From an uncultured Eggerthella sp. (GTDB taxonomy: Bacteria > Actinomycetota > Coriobacteriia > Coriobacteriales > Eggerthellaceae), in the NCBI GenBank assembly GCA_900540345.1, contig UQFK01000003.1, positions 153,395 through 217,394 on the forward strand: 64,000 bases of DNA, read 5' to 3'. The position numbers and the translations under genes are program-made. Numbering within the stretch: the stretch's first letter is position 1; every line of letters starts with the position of its first letter. Below are positions 45,134-54,611 of this stretch, piece by piece. The notes below the pieces were generated by a model. That model worked only from the letters and a program-made list of their open reading frames with translations, searched no databases and was not told where the DNA came from.

Positions 45134-47524
45134 ATGCTTAAACACCGCTTTCGCAAGCGTTCGATACAAGCGAGCAGGCCATCTATCCCGATTCCGTGTA
45201 CATTGGCTATAGCTTGCGCATTTGGAATCTTTTTGGGTGAATCGAGCATTGAGCGCATAAACAGCCAAATGGTGTTCATTGTGCTCGCCGCTGCTTTATG
45301 CGTGTTGCTCCTCTTACTACTTATTCTGTTCAAATCGAAAAAAGCGATCATATTCAGCGCACTGTTTTTTATCATTGCTGGCATCGTGCTTGGTACTTTG
45401 CAACCTGCACATCTATCTCAAGAGCGAACAGAAGCCCCATTAGGAACCGATATGTATCGATTCTGCTTGAGCAGTGATTCGCGCGAGACGCTCTATGGCT
45501 CTCAAGCGCAAGCGACCATTGTTGAGGGACGCTTTGCTGGTCAAAAGGTTTTGCTTTTCATGTCCGATAAAAAGCTGTTCTATGCTGGAGATCTGATCGA
45601 AGCAGAAACGCATCTAGCTGTTCCAAAAGATGAATATCTTGCGTACTACGATCAAAGAGCGATCGCATTTTCTGCGGATATCGAGACTTACCAAAGCGCC
45701 GATAATCAAACCTGGCTCAGCCCCGTCTATCAGCTCCGCAAGCGCCTGCTGAATATCATTGGATCTGGAAGCGACGAGCAAACACTTCTTCGTGCGATAT
45801 TGCTTGGAGAGCGCAGTGCCTTATTTGATGCGGAGTTCTATCACAGCATTAAGGTGGCAGGGCTTGCTCATCTTGTAGCAGTATCGGGAGCTCATCTTGT
45901 TATTGTGGTAGGATTCCTTTCGCTTATCTTGCGTGCCCTGCACGCTCCTGTGCGCGCAAGTGTGGCACTTCAAACGCTTTTCCTCCTGACGTATTTGATC
46001 TTGGTAGGGTTTCCGATATCCTGCATTCGCGCAGCATTGATGAGCGCGATTGCTCTTGTTGCGCTTATGGCGAAGCGTCGTACATCATCGCTCACTGCTT
46101 TAGGCATCGTATGTATCGCGATGATGGTGTTCGATCCGTGCGTTGTTTATCAGCTTTCCTTCCAATTATCAGTGACAGCAACCCTGGGTATCGTGCTCTT
46201 TATGCCGTTGTTCGTCGAATGGTGTGCCTCACTTATGCCTAAAATGCCTGAGTTCGTCCGTGAATCTATCAGTATGACCCTTGCAGCTCTGATCTTCTCT
46301 CTTCCAATCACGGCAGCGCAATTCTCGTTAATCCCGATTTTCTCACCGCTTGCTAACCTCGTAGCAACACCATATCTTACGGTTTTGCTGATGTTTGGAT
46401 TTGCGGCACTCCTCTTTAGCTCGGTTGTGCCTGTATTGTTGAGTGTTCTTGGTGTTGTAACAAAAGGTCTTCTTGCGTTCTTTGCGGCCCTTGAGGCGAT
46501 ACCGGGGGCGGCGCTTGCAGTGTCGACTTCGGTTGCTTTTGCGCTTCCTGTTGCATCTGCGGCTGCGATCATACTGTGGTTGTGGTGGCCAACACCGTCA
46601 AGAGGTAAGATCGATATCGCCTCAGGAGAAGACGCGCGAATAGGTTTTATGCGTAGACAGCGCAATAAACGTCGCTTACTCGGTATATCTTCGCTTTTGC
46701 TTATCTCGGCCTTTCTATTATTCTGCTCGATTCGTTTCATGCCTGGAGATGATCGGATCGTCATGCTCGACGTCGGACAGGGCGATAGCTTTGCTTTTAT
46801 GAGCGAAGGTAAAACGGTTCTGGTAGATACCGGAAACGAGCCTGAGATGCTCTATTCTGCAATCGCGCGTAGTGCTATCACGGATATCGATGCAGTGATT
46901 ATCACCCATCCAGATGACGACCATTGTGGGAGCCTCTTTGCTCTTGGCGGGGTGGTGAATGTGGGGTGCGTTATCGTTGCAGAAGGTCTCGATGAGGTTG
47001 ATAGTGACAAGGTCGAAGTGTTTATCGAACGTGCGCGGCAATTGGTGGGGGAAGATCGTCTTATCGAAGTAGGTACAGGAGATAGCCTCCATTTCGGTGC
47101 TTTTACCTTTGATATCGTTGCACCGAGTGCGATCGAGCATGAAGGAGGCAATGAAGATAGCATTTGTTTTTATGCGCGCATTGATTGCGATCGAGATGGT
47201 GCTCCAGATTGGAATGCATTTTTCTGCGGTGATGCGGAAGCTGAGGTGCTCGAACAATTGGACCTCGAACAACATCTTGAGCCAGTTGACCTGTATAAGG
47301 TTGGACATCATGGATCACGCAAGGCGCTTACGCCTGAGCTCGCAGAGAAGCTTTCTCCAAAAGCTTCTCTGATCGGTGTCGGAAAGAATACTTATGGACA
47401 TCCTACGCAAGAGACGCTCTCAAATCTTGAGGCAGTTGGGTCTCAGATATATCGCAGCGATCTTTGCGGGAATGTGGCCTGCACGTTCGCTTTAGACGCG
47501 ATGGAGATATCGAGCGATCGCTAG
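45134..47524 (+). CDS. comEC: Competence DNA channel ComEC/Rec2
   Basis: Polytopic membrane protein forming the channel for single-stranded DNA entry. It has 796 residues: N-terminal membrane segments, the Competence domain around HLVAVSGAHLVIVVGF, further helices, and a C-terminal metallo-beta-lactamase-like domain with ITHPDDDHCGSLF and VGHHGSRKALT, proposed to degrade the other strand. It starts three bases after comEA. The gene is intact, so natural competence is possible if the pilus genes exist elsewhere. Confidence 0.94.
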   Translation: MLKHRFRKRSIQASRPSIPIPCTLAIACAFGIFLGESSIERINSQMVFIVLAAALCVLLLLLLILFKSKKAIIFSALFFIIAGIVLGTLQPAHLSQERTEAPLGTDMYRFCLSSDSRETLYGSQAQATIVEGRFAGQKVLLFMSDKKLFYAGDLIEAETHLAVPKDEYLAYYDQRAIAFSADIETYQSADNQTWLSPVYQLRKRLLNIIGSGSDEQTLLRAILLGERSALFDAEFYHSIKVAGLAHLVAVSGAHLVIVVGFLSLILRALHAPVRASVALQTLFLLTYLILVGFPISCIRAALMSAIALVALMAKRRTSSLTALGIVCIAMMVFDPCVVYQLSFQLSVTATLGIVLFMPLFVEWCASLMPKMPEFVRESISMTLAALIFSLPITAAQFSLIPIFSPLANLVATPYLTVLLMFGFAALLFSSVVPVLLSVLGVVTKGLLAFFAALEAIPGAALAVSTSVAFALPVASAAAIILWLWWPTPSRGKIDIASGEDARIGFMRRQRNKRRLLGISSLLLISAFLLFCSIRFMPGDDRIVMLDVGQGDSFAFMSEGKTVLVDTGNEPEMLYSAIARSAITDIDAVIITHPDDDHCGSLFALGGVVNVGCVIVAEGLDEVDSDKVEVFIERARQLVGEDRLIEVGTGDSLHFGAFTFDIVAPSAIEHEGGNEDSICFYARIDCDRDGAPDWNAFFCGDAEAEVLEQLDLEQHLEPVDLYKVGHHGSRKALTPELAEKLSPKASLIGVGKNTYGHPTQETLSNLEAVGSQIYRSDLCGNVACTFALDAMEISSDR

Positions 47525-47550
47525 AGAGCGCAGTGCGCTACAATACCTCT

Positions 47551-48516
47551 ATGACAAATGCGAAGAACAATGCATTACTTCCTGTTTACTTGATCAGTGG
47601 CGAAGATGAGCTCAAGCGAGAGACGGTCATCAAGCGCTTACGTAAGCGTATCTCGTCTTACGGCGACCTGTCGTTTAATTCTGATGTTTTCAATGGCGAA
47701 AAAGCAACAGGTGAAGAGATTGTATCAGCGGCTAACACCCTTCCGTTTGCGAGCGAAGTTCGTCTTGTTCAGGTCGATAATGTTGAAAAGCTTCGTAAGG
47801 CTGATGCAGAAGCGATCATCGATTATCTTGCTACTCCTTCGCAAACTACCGTGCTCGCACTCGTTGCGCAGAAGCTTGCGAAGAATACCCGTCTTTATAA
47901 GGCGGTCGGAGCTTATGGAAAGACCGCTTATATCGATTGTGTGCCATTTCAAGCAAAGGATCTCAATGCTGCGGTGCGCTCGATGGCGATAACTCATGGT
48001 GTCACGTTCACTGAGGGTGCCGCAGCGTCGCTCATCGACCTCGCTGGTACGAATACGGTCACGCTCGATAACGAGATCAAGAAGCTTGCGCTTGCTCATC
48101 GGGGCGATGATCCAGTGAATCAAAACGAGGTCATTGCTCTTGTTGCGCATACCGCCGAGATCAAACCTTGGGAATTCCTCGATGCATTTGGCATGAAGAA
48201 TCTGGCCCGTTGCATCTATCTTTACAATCGCATGGAGAAAACCTCGCCTTACCAATTGATCGCACTTTGTGTTTCACGCGTGCGTGATTTGATCAGCGTA
48301 CGTGCCCTTAATGCGCGAGGTGTCGGAGATGTTGCTGCAGTCATGAAGATGCCACCGTGGCGTTTGAAGACGCTCAACAAACAGGCAGCGCGTTATTCAA
48401 TGGCACAGCTTGTCGCTGCATTGAAAACAGCCCAAGAAACCGAACTCGCCATGAAGAGCGGTGCGGATCCTCGGGCTGAATTTCTCGATTGGCTTGTTTT
48501 GACGCTTGGTCGTTAG
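47551..48516 (+). CDS. holA: DNA polymerase III delta subunit
   Basis: Clamp-loader subunit that opens the sliding clamp. Recognised by LLPVYLISGEDELKRETVI near the start, the ALVAQKLAKNTRLYK region and the C-terminal RxxLIALC-type helices (PYQLIALCVSRVRDLISV). ATG 47551 gives the family N-terminus; a reading from 47464 overlaps comEC. Length is 321 residues. comEC-holA is a standard pair; rpsT, which often follows, is missing here. Confidence 0.9.
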   Translation: MTNAKNNALLPVYLISGEDELKRETVIKRLRKRISSYGDLSFNSDVFNGEKATGEEIVSAANTLPFASEVRLVQVDNVEKLRKADAEAIIDYLATPSQTTVLALVAQKLAKNTRLYKAVGAYGKTAYIDCVPFQAKDLNAAVRSMAITHGVTFTEGAAASLIDLAGTNTVTLDNEIKKLALAHRGDDPVNQNEVIALVAHTAEIKPWEFLDAFGMKNLARCIYLYNRMEKTSPYQLIALCVSRVRDLISVRALNARGVGDVAAVMKMPPWRLKTLNKQAARYSMAQLVAALKTAQETELAMKSGADPRAEFLDWLVLTLGR

Positions 48517-48538
48517 CCCCTCGACTCCTTTGATCTTT

Positions 48539-49528
48539 CTACATAGTCTGAGCTTGCACGCAGGTAATGGCGATCACGCCCACAACGTCTTCTGCAACGC
48601 AACCGCGAGACAGGTCGTTCACAGGCGCGGCGAGACCTTGCAAGATTGGTCCGTATGCCATCGCGCCGCCCAAACGCTGAACGAGTTTATAACCGATATT
48701 CGCTGCGTCGAGGTCGGGGAAGATGAGCACGTTTGCCTTGCCAGCAACAGGAGAAGAGGGAGCTTTCGAAGCGCCCAGTTCGGGAACAATCGCAGCATCA
48801 AGCTGCAATTCGCCATCAGCGATGATCGTGGGGTAGTTCTCGCGAATATACTCAACAGCTTTTACGACTTTCGTTGAATCATCGTTAACGGCACTTCCAT
48901 GTGAGGAATGGGAAAGTAGTGCGATACGCGGTTCGTCGCCAATAAGACGCTTGAATGAATCGTCGGTTTGATTGGCGATATGCGCAAGTTTTTCTGAGGT
49001 TGGTTGCACTTCGAGGGCACAGTCGGCGAACAGGAAGATGCCATCTTCGCCCATCTTGCATCCTGGAACATCCATGATAAAGAAAGAGCTTACCATAGGT
49101 TGACCAGGTGCTGTCTTGATGATCTTCAGCGCAGGAGAGAGGATCTTGATAGTGGCATGGCAAGCGCCGCCGACCAAGCCATCGCACAAGCCGCTCTTTA
49201 CCATGAGCACAGCGAAATGAATAGGATCCTTTACGAGTTCCCTTGCCTCCTCGATGGTCATTCCTTTTGCTTTGCGCAGCTCGAAGAGAAGGTTGGCGAA
49301 TTCTTCTGCCTTATCGGAAGAGAGAGGATCGATGATGGTCGCACCTTCAAGATTGAAGCCTTTTGAGGCTATTTCATCGGCATTGCCCAAGATGATGAGG
49401 TTCGCGATGTCTTGTGCAAGCACTTCTTGTGCGGCTTCAAGGATGCGCTCATCGTTGCCTTCAGGCAAGACGATGGTCTTCTTGTCAGCTTTTGCACGGT
49501 CGATCAGCGAGTCAATGAACGAAGCCAT
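48539..49528 (-). CDS. pta: Phosphate acetyltransferase
   Basis: Interconverts acetyl-CoA and acetyl phosphate, the step before ATP formation by acetate kinase. Short Pta form of 329 residues: TIVLPEGNDERILEAA at the N-terminus, GLVGGACHATIKILSPALK (phosphotransacetylase core) and the C-terminal NVLIFPDLDAANIGYKLVQR with GPILQGLAAPVNDLSRG. ATG 49528 has AAAGGA upstream. Convergent with holA. ackA is not in the window. Confidence 0.95.
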   Translation of the reverse strand: MASFIDSLIDRAKADKKTIVLPEGNDERILEAAQEVLAQDIANLIILGNADEIASKGFNLEGATIIDPLSSDKAEEFANLLFELRKAKGMTIEEARELVKDPIHFAVLMVKSGLCDGLVGGACHATIKILSPALKIIKTAPGQPMVSSFFIMDVPGCKMGEDGIFLFADCALEVQPTSEKLAHIANQTDDSFKRLIGDEPRIALLSHSSHGSAVNDDSTKVVKAVEYIRENYPTIIADGELQLDAAIVPELGASKAPSSPVAGKANVLIFPDLDAANIGYKLVQRLGGAMAYGPILQGLAAPVNDLSRGCVAEDVVGVIAITCVQAQTM

Positions 49529-49669
49529 ACGTGATCCTTTCAAAGAGGTTTTCTACTGGGTTCATGATACCAATCGAATATCCTGTGGTTGAGGTAATAA
49601 TGGACACTCGGTAGAATTAGCCCTATCAAATGAGTCACTATCGCGGTGTTGCGAGAAAGTAAGTCGTAG

Positions 49670-50689
49670 ATGAAGACAATCAGCTTTGCCGTGCCTTGTT
49701 TCAATTCGGCAGATTATATGGAAAAGTGCGTGTATTCGTTGCTTCCTCTCGGTGAGGACATCGAGATCATTCTCGTGGATGACGGATCGACCAAGGATGA
49801 CACAGCGCAGATCTGCGATCGTCTTGCTGCAGAGCATCCTACTATCATCCGTGCCATTCATCAGGAAAACGCTGGTCATGGGGGAGCGGTCAATGCTGGC
49901 CTTGCTGCAGCAACGGGTCTGTATTTCAAAGTGGTTGATTCGGATGATTGGCTTGATGATCATGCGATGGAACCCATCATGGAGTTCATTCGCATGCAAG
50001 CAAACAGTGCTGAGCCGATCGATCTTATCATTTCGAATTACGTGTATGAAAAGGTCTACGAGAGTAAGCGCATCTCTATGGGATACCGAAATGTTTTTCC
50101 CGAGAACGAAGTGTTCACGTGGGATGATATCGGACATTTTCGTCTTTCCCAGTATTTACTCATGCATTCGGTCATCTACCGTACCGATTTGCTCACAACG
50201 ATCGGCCTCGAACTTCCTAAGCACTGCTTCTATGTCGATAACATCTTCGTTTACGTGCCGCTCGCTCATGTGAAGACCATGGTGTATTTCGATGTAGATG
50301 CATACCGATACTTCATCGGTCGTGAGGATCAGTCAGTTAATGAGAAGGTCATGCTCTCGCGCATTGACCAGCAATTACGCGTCACAAGAGAGATGATCGA
50401 TGCGGTCGATCTTGATTCGATCGAGAATAAGAAACTTCAGCACTACCTCTATAACTATCTTTCTATGATGTTGTGTATCTGTACGGTCTTCTTGCGCATG
50501 GAAGACACTCCCGACAACGAACACAAGCGCAAGGAGCTTTGGCGTTACTTGCGAGAGTCGGATCCACATTCTTATAGACAATTGCGCAAAACCTTTTTGA
50601 ATCTTTCAACGAATCTTCCAACAGAGCTGGGGCGTTATGTGGCGCTGCGGGGCTATCGTCTTGCCCAGCGTGTCTTCAAGTTCAATTAA
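49670..50689 (+). CDS. Family 2 glycosyltransferase
   Basis: GT-A fold glycosyltransferase, 339 residues, with no membrane span. ISFAVPCFNSADYMEKCV begins the nucleotide-binding half, IILVDDGSTKDDTA and the DxD motif VVDSDDW (near residue 90) hold the metal and sugar-nucleotide site. The donor, acceptor and product are unknown; wall polysaccharide or lipoteichoic-type decoration is possible. It ends on dinB, the two stop codons sharing the bases TTAA. Confidence 0.9.
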   Translation: MKTISFAVPCFNSADYMEKCVYSLLPLGEDIEIILVDDGSTKDDTAQICDRLAAEHPTIIRAIHQENAGHGGAVNAGLAAATGLYFKVVDSDDWLDDHAMEPIMEFIRMQANSAEPIDLIISNYVYEKVYESKRISMGYRNVFPENEVFTWDDIGHFRLSQYLLMHSVIYRTDLLTTIGLELPKHCFYVDNIFVYVPLAHVKTMVYFDVDAYRYFIGREDQSVNEKVMLSRIDQQLRVTREMIDAVDLDSIENKKLQHYLYNYLSMMLCICTVFLRMEDTPDNEHKRKELWRYLRESDPHSYRQLRKTFLNLSTNLPTELGRYVALRGYRLAQRVFKFN

Positions 50690-51969
50690 TCGCGATAATC
50701 TTCAGGATTCTTAGAGGAGCTATTGGTTGTTTGTTCGAGCGAGGAAAGCTCGTGTCCAAAGTGAAGCGAGTGCTCACCAAACTTTTCTGCGATCAGGTCC
50801 TTCGCATCGAGCAAGGCTGCTTTCTCGTCAGGGTTGGTGAGCAAAGGGGAGTCTTTGCGCTCGGGTGAGAATCCCTCATTGAAGAGGCGCTCTTGTATCG
50901 TCTCTGACTCAAATCCGCTCACACCCACTCCGACCAGGCGTACTAGCACACCTGGGCTCCACAGTTCATTAAGCATGTCGTAGAGATGTGGCAACCATAC
51001 CAGTTCGTTGGTTCCGAGCTCTGCGATCTTGCGCTGGCAGGTGCGAATCTTGAGGTTCTCGTAACGAATCTTAAGATGCAGTGTCGTGCCTTTCAGTTCT
51101 TTTTTGCGTAGACGTCTGCCTACCTTGTGAGCCATCGTTGCGATGAGTGATTCGATGCTATGGCGATCGTCTACACTCTCAGCTACGCTGATCTCGTTCG
51201 ATACTGATTTTACGGGCTCTCGTTCGTCAGATACGGCAGAGTCGATACCAAGAGCTCTTTCGCGCATCTTCTGAGCATTCTTGCCGAATACCTTTCTCAA
51301 GAGTCCTTGGTCTGCTTCAGTAAGGTCTCCGAGCGTGTGGATGCCGTAGGTCTTGAGCTGCTTTTGGGCAACTGGACCAATACCACTCATGACCCCTGCG
51401 GGGAGCGGAAAAAGAAACTCCTGTTCCTGTCCTGGATAGACCACTGTAAGTCCATGAGGTTTATTCTGATCGGACGCGATCTTTGCGACAGACTTCGAAG
51501 TTCCAAGTCCGATCGAACAGGTGATACCAAGCTCATCAACCTCTTTTTGGATGCGCTTTGCAATGATGACAGGGTGCGTTCGGTTCACTCGTGTAGGACT
51601 GATGTCGAGAAAGGCCTCATCGATGCTAACTTGCATCAGATGAGGAGAATAGCTGTTGAGGATCTCCATTACCTGTTGAGATACTTGTTTGTAGCGAGCA
51701 TGGTTTCCGCGTGCCCAAATAGCCTGCGGACAGAGTCGCGCCGCTGTGCTTGAGGGCATCGCAGAGCGTACGCCAAACGTGCGTGCTTCGTATGAAGCAG
51801 TCGATACCACACCGCGTTTTGTTGGGTCGCCGCCGACGATGACCGGTTTCCCACGCCATTCAGGATGATCGAGCTGTTCGACTGAAGCGAAGAAGGCATC
51901 GAGGTCGAGCAGCAGGATCGCGCGCCCCTTCCATTCTGAAAATAAGTCTGTTGACGAAAAATTTCCCAT
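50686..51969 (-). CDS. dinB: DNA polymerase IV
   Basis: Y-family translesion polymerase. Catalytic motifs are LLLDLDAFFASVEQ and SIDEAFLDIS; YEARTFGVRSAMP and CSIGLGTSKSVAKIASD are also typical. Length is 427 residues, with the little-finger domain and a polar C-terminal tail without a clear clamp-binding box. No LexA-type box was found upstream, so SOS control is not evident. Confidence 0.94.
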   Translation of the reverse strand: MGNFSSTDLFSEWKGRAILLLDLDAFFASVEQLDHPEWRGKPVIVGGDPTKRGVVSTASYEARTFGVRSAMPSSTAARLCPQAIWARGNHARYKQVSQQVMEILNSYSPHLMQVSIDEAFLDISPTRVNRTHPVIIAKRIQKEVDELGITCSIGLGTSKSVAKIASDQNKPHGLTVVYPGQEQEFLFPLPAGVMSGIGPVAQKQLKTYGIHTLGDLTEADQGLLRKVFGKNAQKMRERALGIDSAVSDEREPVKSVSNEISVAESVDDRHSIESLIATMAHKVGRRLRKKELKGTTLHLKIRYENLKIRTCQRKIAELGTNELVWLPHLYDMLNELWSPGVLVRLVGVGVSGFESETIQERLFNEGFSPERKDSPLLTNPDEKAALLDAKDLIAEKFGEHSLHFGHELSSLEQTTNSSSKNPEDYRD

Positions 51970-52103
51970 AAAGTCAGTCTAACATGCCAACAAAAACACA
52001 ATTTATGTGTTAGGGTATATCTTCCCGCGTGTTTCGAGGTATTCAAATGTAGTTGCGCACTTGGGGTTTTATTCTTGTGTTCAGTACGAGAAAGTTTGGA
52101 TGC

Positions 52104-53234
52104 ATGCCAAGTTTCAACGTTTTGACAGATGTTATAGCGGGGCATAACCGTTCTTCAAATGAAGGCGCGACGCTTCCTTATGATATTCGCGCAGAAATCG
52201 ATTGGCTTGATTTCTCATGCACTGCTAATCCTCTAGGCACTCCTGAACCGATCAAGAGCGCGATCGCAAAAGCAATTGCTGAAGGTGCGATGACCTTCAC
52301 GCCTGACAAGGCAGGCGTTCATCTGAGCAACAATCTTGCTCGTTATTACGAGATATCTTCCGATTGTTTTTTGGTAGGAACAAGTCCTTCGGCGCTTATC
52401 TCTGATATCGCTCAAGCGTATCGTCCTTGCAATGTGGGCATTCCTACGCCTGCACCTACCGAATACTATCTTGCCGTTGCTAATGTTGGGCACAATCCAG
52501 TCAAGCTTCTGAATTCTTACTCGCTTTCTGCTGTTGAACCACAGGTCGCGCTGCAAAGTGGCGCGCGCTTCGAAGCGGCGGTTTTGGGCAATCCGAGCTT
52601 TCCCTGTGCTCGTTTGCTCAATGAGCGCACCTTAGAGCGGTATCTCGATCATTGCAATTGGGTCGTCATCGATGAGAGCAATATCACTTTGACCATGGGC
52701 GGTGATTCGTATACCTCACTGGCGTACAAGTACGAGAACCTGCTTGTTATTCGTAACCTCTCGGAAGAACTAGGTATGCCAGGTATTCCTGTGAGCTACG
52801 CGATCGGGCATCCTGACACCATCAAGCTCATTCGTCAGTTCAGCGATGGCACCTCGATCGGCATGTTCCATGAGATCATCGCGCGCGAACTTCCGAATCT
52901 GGATGATTATCAAGAACGCACCAACACGCTCATCGACAAAGAGATCCCTTGGGTGCAATGCATGCTCAGCCTTATTCCAGGTATTCGCGTCTTTCCTTCT
53001 GAGGCGAATTTCGTCATGTGTGCGCTCGAGGAGCGTTCTGCACGTGATTTTGGTATAACCGATGCAACCGATCTGGTCGTGCGCCTACAGACAGCAGGTT
53101 TTGCACTGCGCGACCTGACTGGCATTCCAGGGATCGAGGCGAATCGTTACTTCCTGGTGTGCATTCGTTCGCATGAAGAGAATGAGAAGCTCATCTCGAC
53201 GCTGCGCAACATCATCGTTGAACGCCCGTATTAG
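52104..53234 (+). CDS. CobD/HisC-like aminotransferase-fold pseudoenzyme
   Basis: 376 residues that align along the whole of the CobD/HisC fold-type I family: WLDFSCTANPLGTPEPIKSA at the start, VVIDE in the middle, and RYFLVCIRSHEENEKLISTL at the end. Yet the PLP lysine is missing: the SLTK-F-Y segment is NLSEELGMPG, with Glu221 at the lysine position. The following GLRLGY is GIPVSY, NPNNPTG is NPSFPCA, and the terminal substrate arginine (YxRV) is YFLV. It cannot act as a normal PLP enzyme. Function unknown; perhaps a binding protein. ATG 52104 gives the family start; no cobalamin or histidine genes are near. Confidence 0.8.
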   Translation: MPSFNVLTDVIAGHNRSSNEGATLPYDIRAEIDWLDFSCTANPLGTPEPIKSAIAKAIAEGAMTFTPDKAGVHLSNNLARYYEISSDCFLVGTSPSALISDIAQAYRPCNVGIPTPAPTEYYLAVANVGHNPVKLLNSYSLSAVEPQVALQSGARFEAAVLGNPSFPCARLLNERTLERYLDHCNWVVIDESNITLTMGGDSYTSLAYKYENLLVIRNLSEELGMPGIPVSYAIGHPDTIKLIRQFSDGTSIGMFHEIIARELPNLDDYQERTNTLIDKEIPWVQCMLSLIPGIRVFPSEANFVMCALEERSARDFGITDATDLVVRLQTAGFALRDLTGIPGIEANRYFLVCIRSHEENEKLISTLRNIIVERPY

Positions 53235-53236
53235 TC

Positions 53237-53285
53237 CTTGATGCTTTGTTGCATCAAGCCGGGAATCAGGCTAGATTTCTTTTTC
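53237..53285 (+). terminator. Tandem hairpins after CobD-like gene
   Basis: CTTGATGC and GCATCAAG (53237-53258) form an 8-bp stem right at the stop codon. GGAATC and GATTTC (53262-53279) form a second, 6-bp stem followed by TTTTT. Together they make a plausible terminator. Confidence 0.6.
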
Positions 53286-53307
53286 TGTCTAAAAAATTCG
53301 TTCTTAT

Positions 53308-53371
53308 GCAAGATTTCCAGCAAAAACCGGCACTCAGTTTCGCCAAGGCGTTGAGCATGAGGAAATCTTGC
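53308..53371. other. Long inverted repeat in non-coding gap
   Basis: GCAAGATTTCC (53308-53318) and GGAAATCTTGC (53361-53371) are perfect 11-bp arms. The 42-base interior can fold again (CTCA/TGAG and GCC/GGC). As RNA this is a long branched or nested hairpin. The rest of the 331-base gap (53235-53565) holds no open reading frame that I can support, only a direct repeat near 53475-53522. Confidence 0.5.
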
Positions 53372-53474
53372 GAATAATCCCAGTTCACATTGCTTGATGA
53401 AAACGTGCAAATGCTAAAAGCGCAATTTATTTCCGGGATTTCAAAATCAGCCTGTTATGCGTCGAGCAGGAAGT

Positions 53475-53522
53475 CAGTCGCAAGGGGCTATATCAAGCAG
53501 AGGCCAGTCGCAAGAGAGCTAT
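53475..53522. repeat. Direct repeat pair in non-coding gap
   Basis: CAGTCGCAAGGGGCTAT (53475-53491) and CAGTCGCAAGAGAGCTAT (53505-53522) are 30 bases apart, start to start. They lie upstream, on the other strand's 3' side, of degV. Purpose unknown. Confidence 0.5.
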
Positions 53523-53565
53523 GCAGAAGTGAAGCTGATCGAGAAAAAGTGAGTTTCTAGATCGA

Positions 53566-54438
53566 TCAGCGTTGATCGCCAAGGAAGAACAGGGCAAGTG
53601 TGCCTGGACCAGAATGTGCACCGATTACCGGATCAACATAATTGATGATCCACCGTTGTGGGCCATAAGCGTCATCAACCATTTTCTTGAGTGCGAGAGC
53701 GTCGTCAAGGCAGTCACCGTGCGATATAGCAAGCATTTGATCGTCGAGAGGGGAGAAGTGTGTTTTCTTGAGATGATCGAAGAGAAGATGGATGCTCTTC
53801 TTTCTGCCACGTGTTTTTTCGACGGGGATGAGATGACCCTCGTCGTCGACATGGAGTACGGGTTTGATGCTCAGTAAGCTTCCTGCAAAAGCAGCTGTTT
53901 TCGAAACACGGCCACCGCGATAGAGAAACATCAGGTCGTCGACGGTGAACCAGTGGCACATGTGTAGTATGTTCTCCCTTACCCAAGCAACGACCTCGTT
54001 GAGGCTTTTGCCGCGCTCTTTCATCTTCGCTGCATAGTAGACCAGTAATCCCTGACCAAGCGAAGCAGCAAGTGTATCGATAGTGATGATGGTTCTCTCA
54101 GGAAAACGCTGCTGCAAATCTTTTCCTAAGAGACTGATAGCTTCAAATGTTCCTGAAAGACCGCTCGAAAAACCGAGATAGAGTACATCGTTGCCTGCCT
54201 CGAGAAGAGCAGTGAGCTCTCGTTCGGCATCAGCGATATTAGGAAGCGAGGTGGTGAACACTTTTCCTTCGCGCATATGATCATAGAACTGCTTGAGATC
54301 AGTGTGATGGCCTTTGAGATAGCTTTGGTGTTGAACACCATCAACCATGAAGACAAGCGGCAATACGGTAAGATCAAGTGCGTCGATCTGCTCTTCTGGT
54401 AGATTGCAGCAAGAATCCGTTACGATCTTGAATGACAT
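53566..54438 (-). CDS. DegV-family fatty-acid-binding protein
   Basis: 290-residue DegV protein, likely the FakB-type subunit that presents a fatty acid to fatty acid kinase. Family marks are IVTDSCCNLP at the N-terminus, FTTSLPNIADAE, GFSSGLSGTFEA and YRGGRVSK. The fatty-acid pocket and bound-lipid type cannot be told from sequence. No FakA kinase gene is adjacent. It lies alone between the non-coding gap and ileS, divergent from ileS. Confidence 0.9.
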   Translation of the reverse strand: MSFKIVTDSCCNLPEEQIDALDLTVLPLVFMVDGVQHQSYLKGHHTDLKQFYDHMREGKVFTTSLPNIADAERELTALLEAGNDVLYLGFSSGLSGTFEAISLLGKDLQQRFPERTIITIDTLAASLGQGLLVYYAAKMKERGKSLNEVVAWVRENILHMCHWFTVDDLMFLYRGGRVSKTAAFAGSLLSIKPVLHVDDEGHLIPVEKTRGRKKSIHLLFDHLKKTHFSPLDDQMLAISHGDCLDDALALKKMVDDAYGPQRWIINYVDPVIGAHSGPGTLALFFLGDQR

Positions 54439-54550
54439 GCGTTCATCTCCCTTGAACGTTTGAGCATTATAGTGCGAGCAGGTGTTTCGCGTTCATCCGC
54501 CTCTTTGCCCGAACCCCGTCATTATAGTAGTTATACATAGGGATAAGAGC

Positions 54551-54556
54551 TATAAT
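54551..54556 (+). promoter_or_regulatory. Possible -10 box for ileS
   Basis: A perfect TATAAT lies 56 bases before the ileS GTG, in the 173-base gap shared with degV. No good -35 is seen, and no T-box antiterminator sequence is present. Confidence 0.4.
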
Positions 54557-54611
54557 CAGATAGTTTATTCAACTTGTTACCCTCGTAAGATGGTCGAAGA
54601 AAGGTCATGTC

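Noticed and set aside
51970..52060. LexA/SOS box upstream of dinB
   Set aside because: Only a weak CTAACA/TGTTAG pairing is present, too far apart and unlike actinobacterial or Bacillus LexA sites.
53235..53565. tRNA or small protein gene in the largest gap
   Set aside because: No T-arm consensus such as GGTTCGAATCC, no cloverleaf, and no frame with a ribosome site; the same check was negative in the other gaps.
54439..54611. T-box riboswitch in front of ileS
   Set aside because: The gap is only 173 bases, and no T-box consensus such as TGGNACCGCG or a terminator/antiterminator pair is visible.
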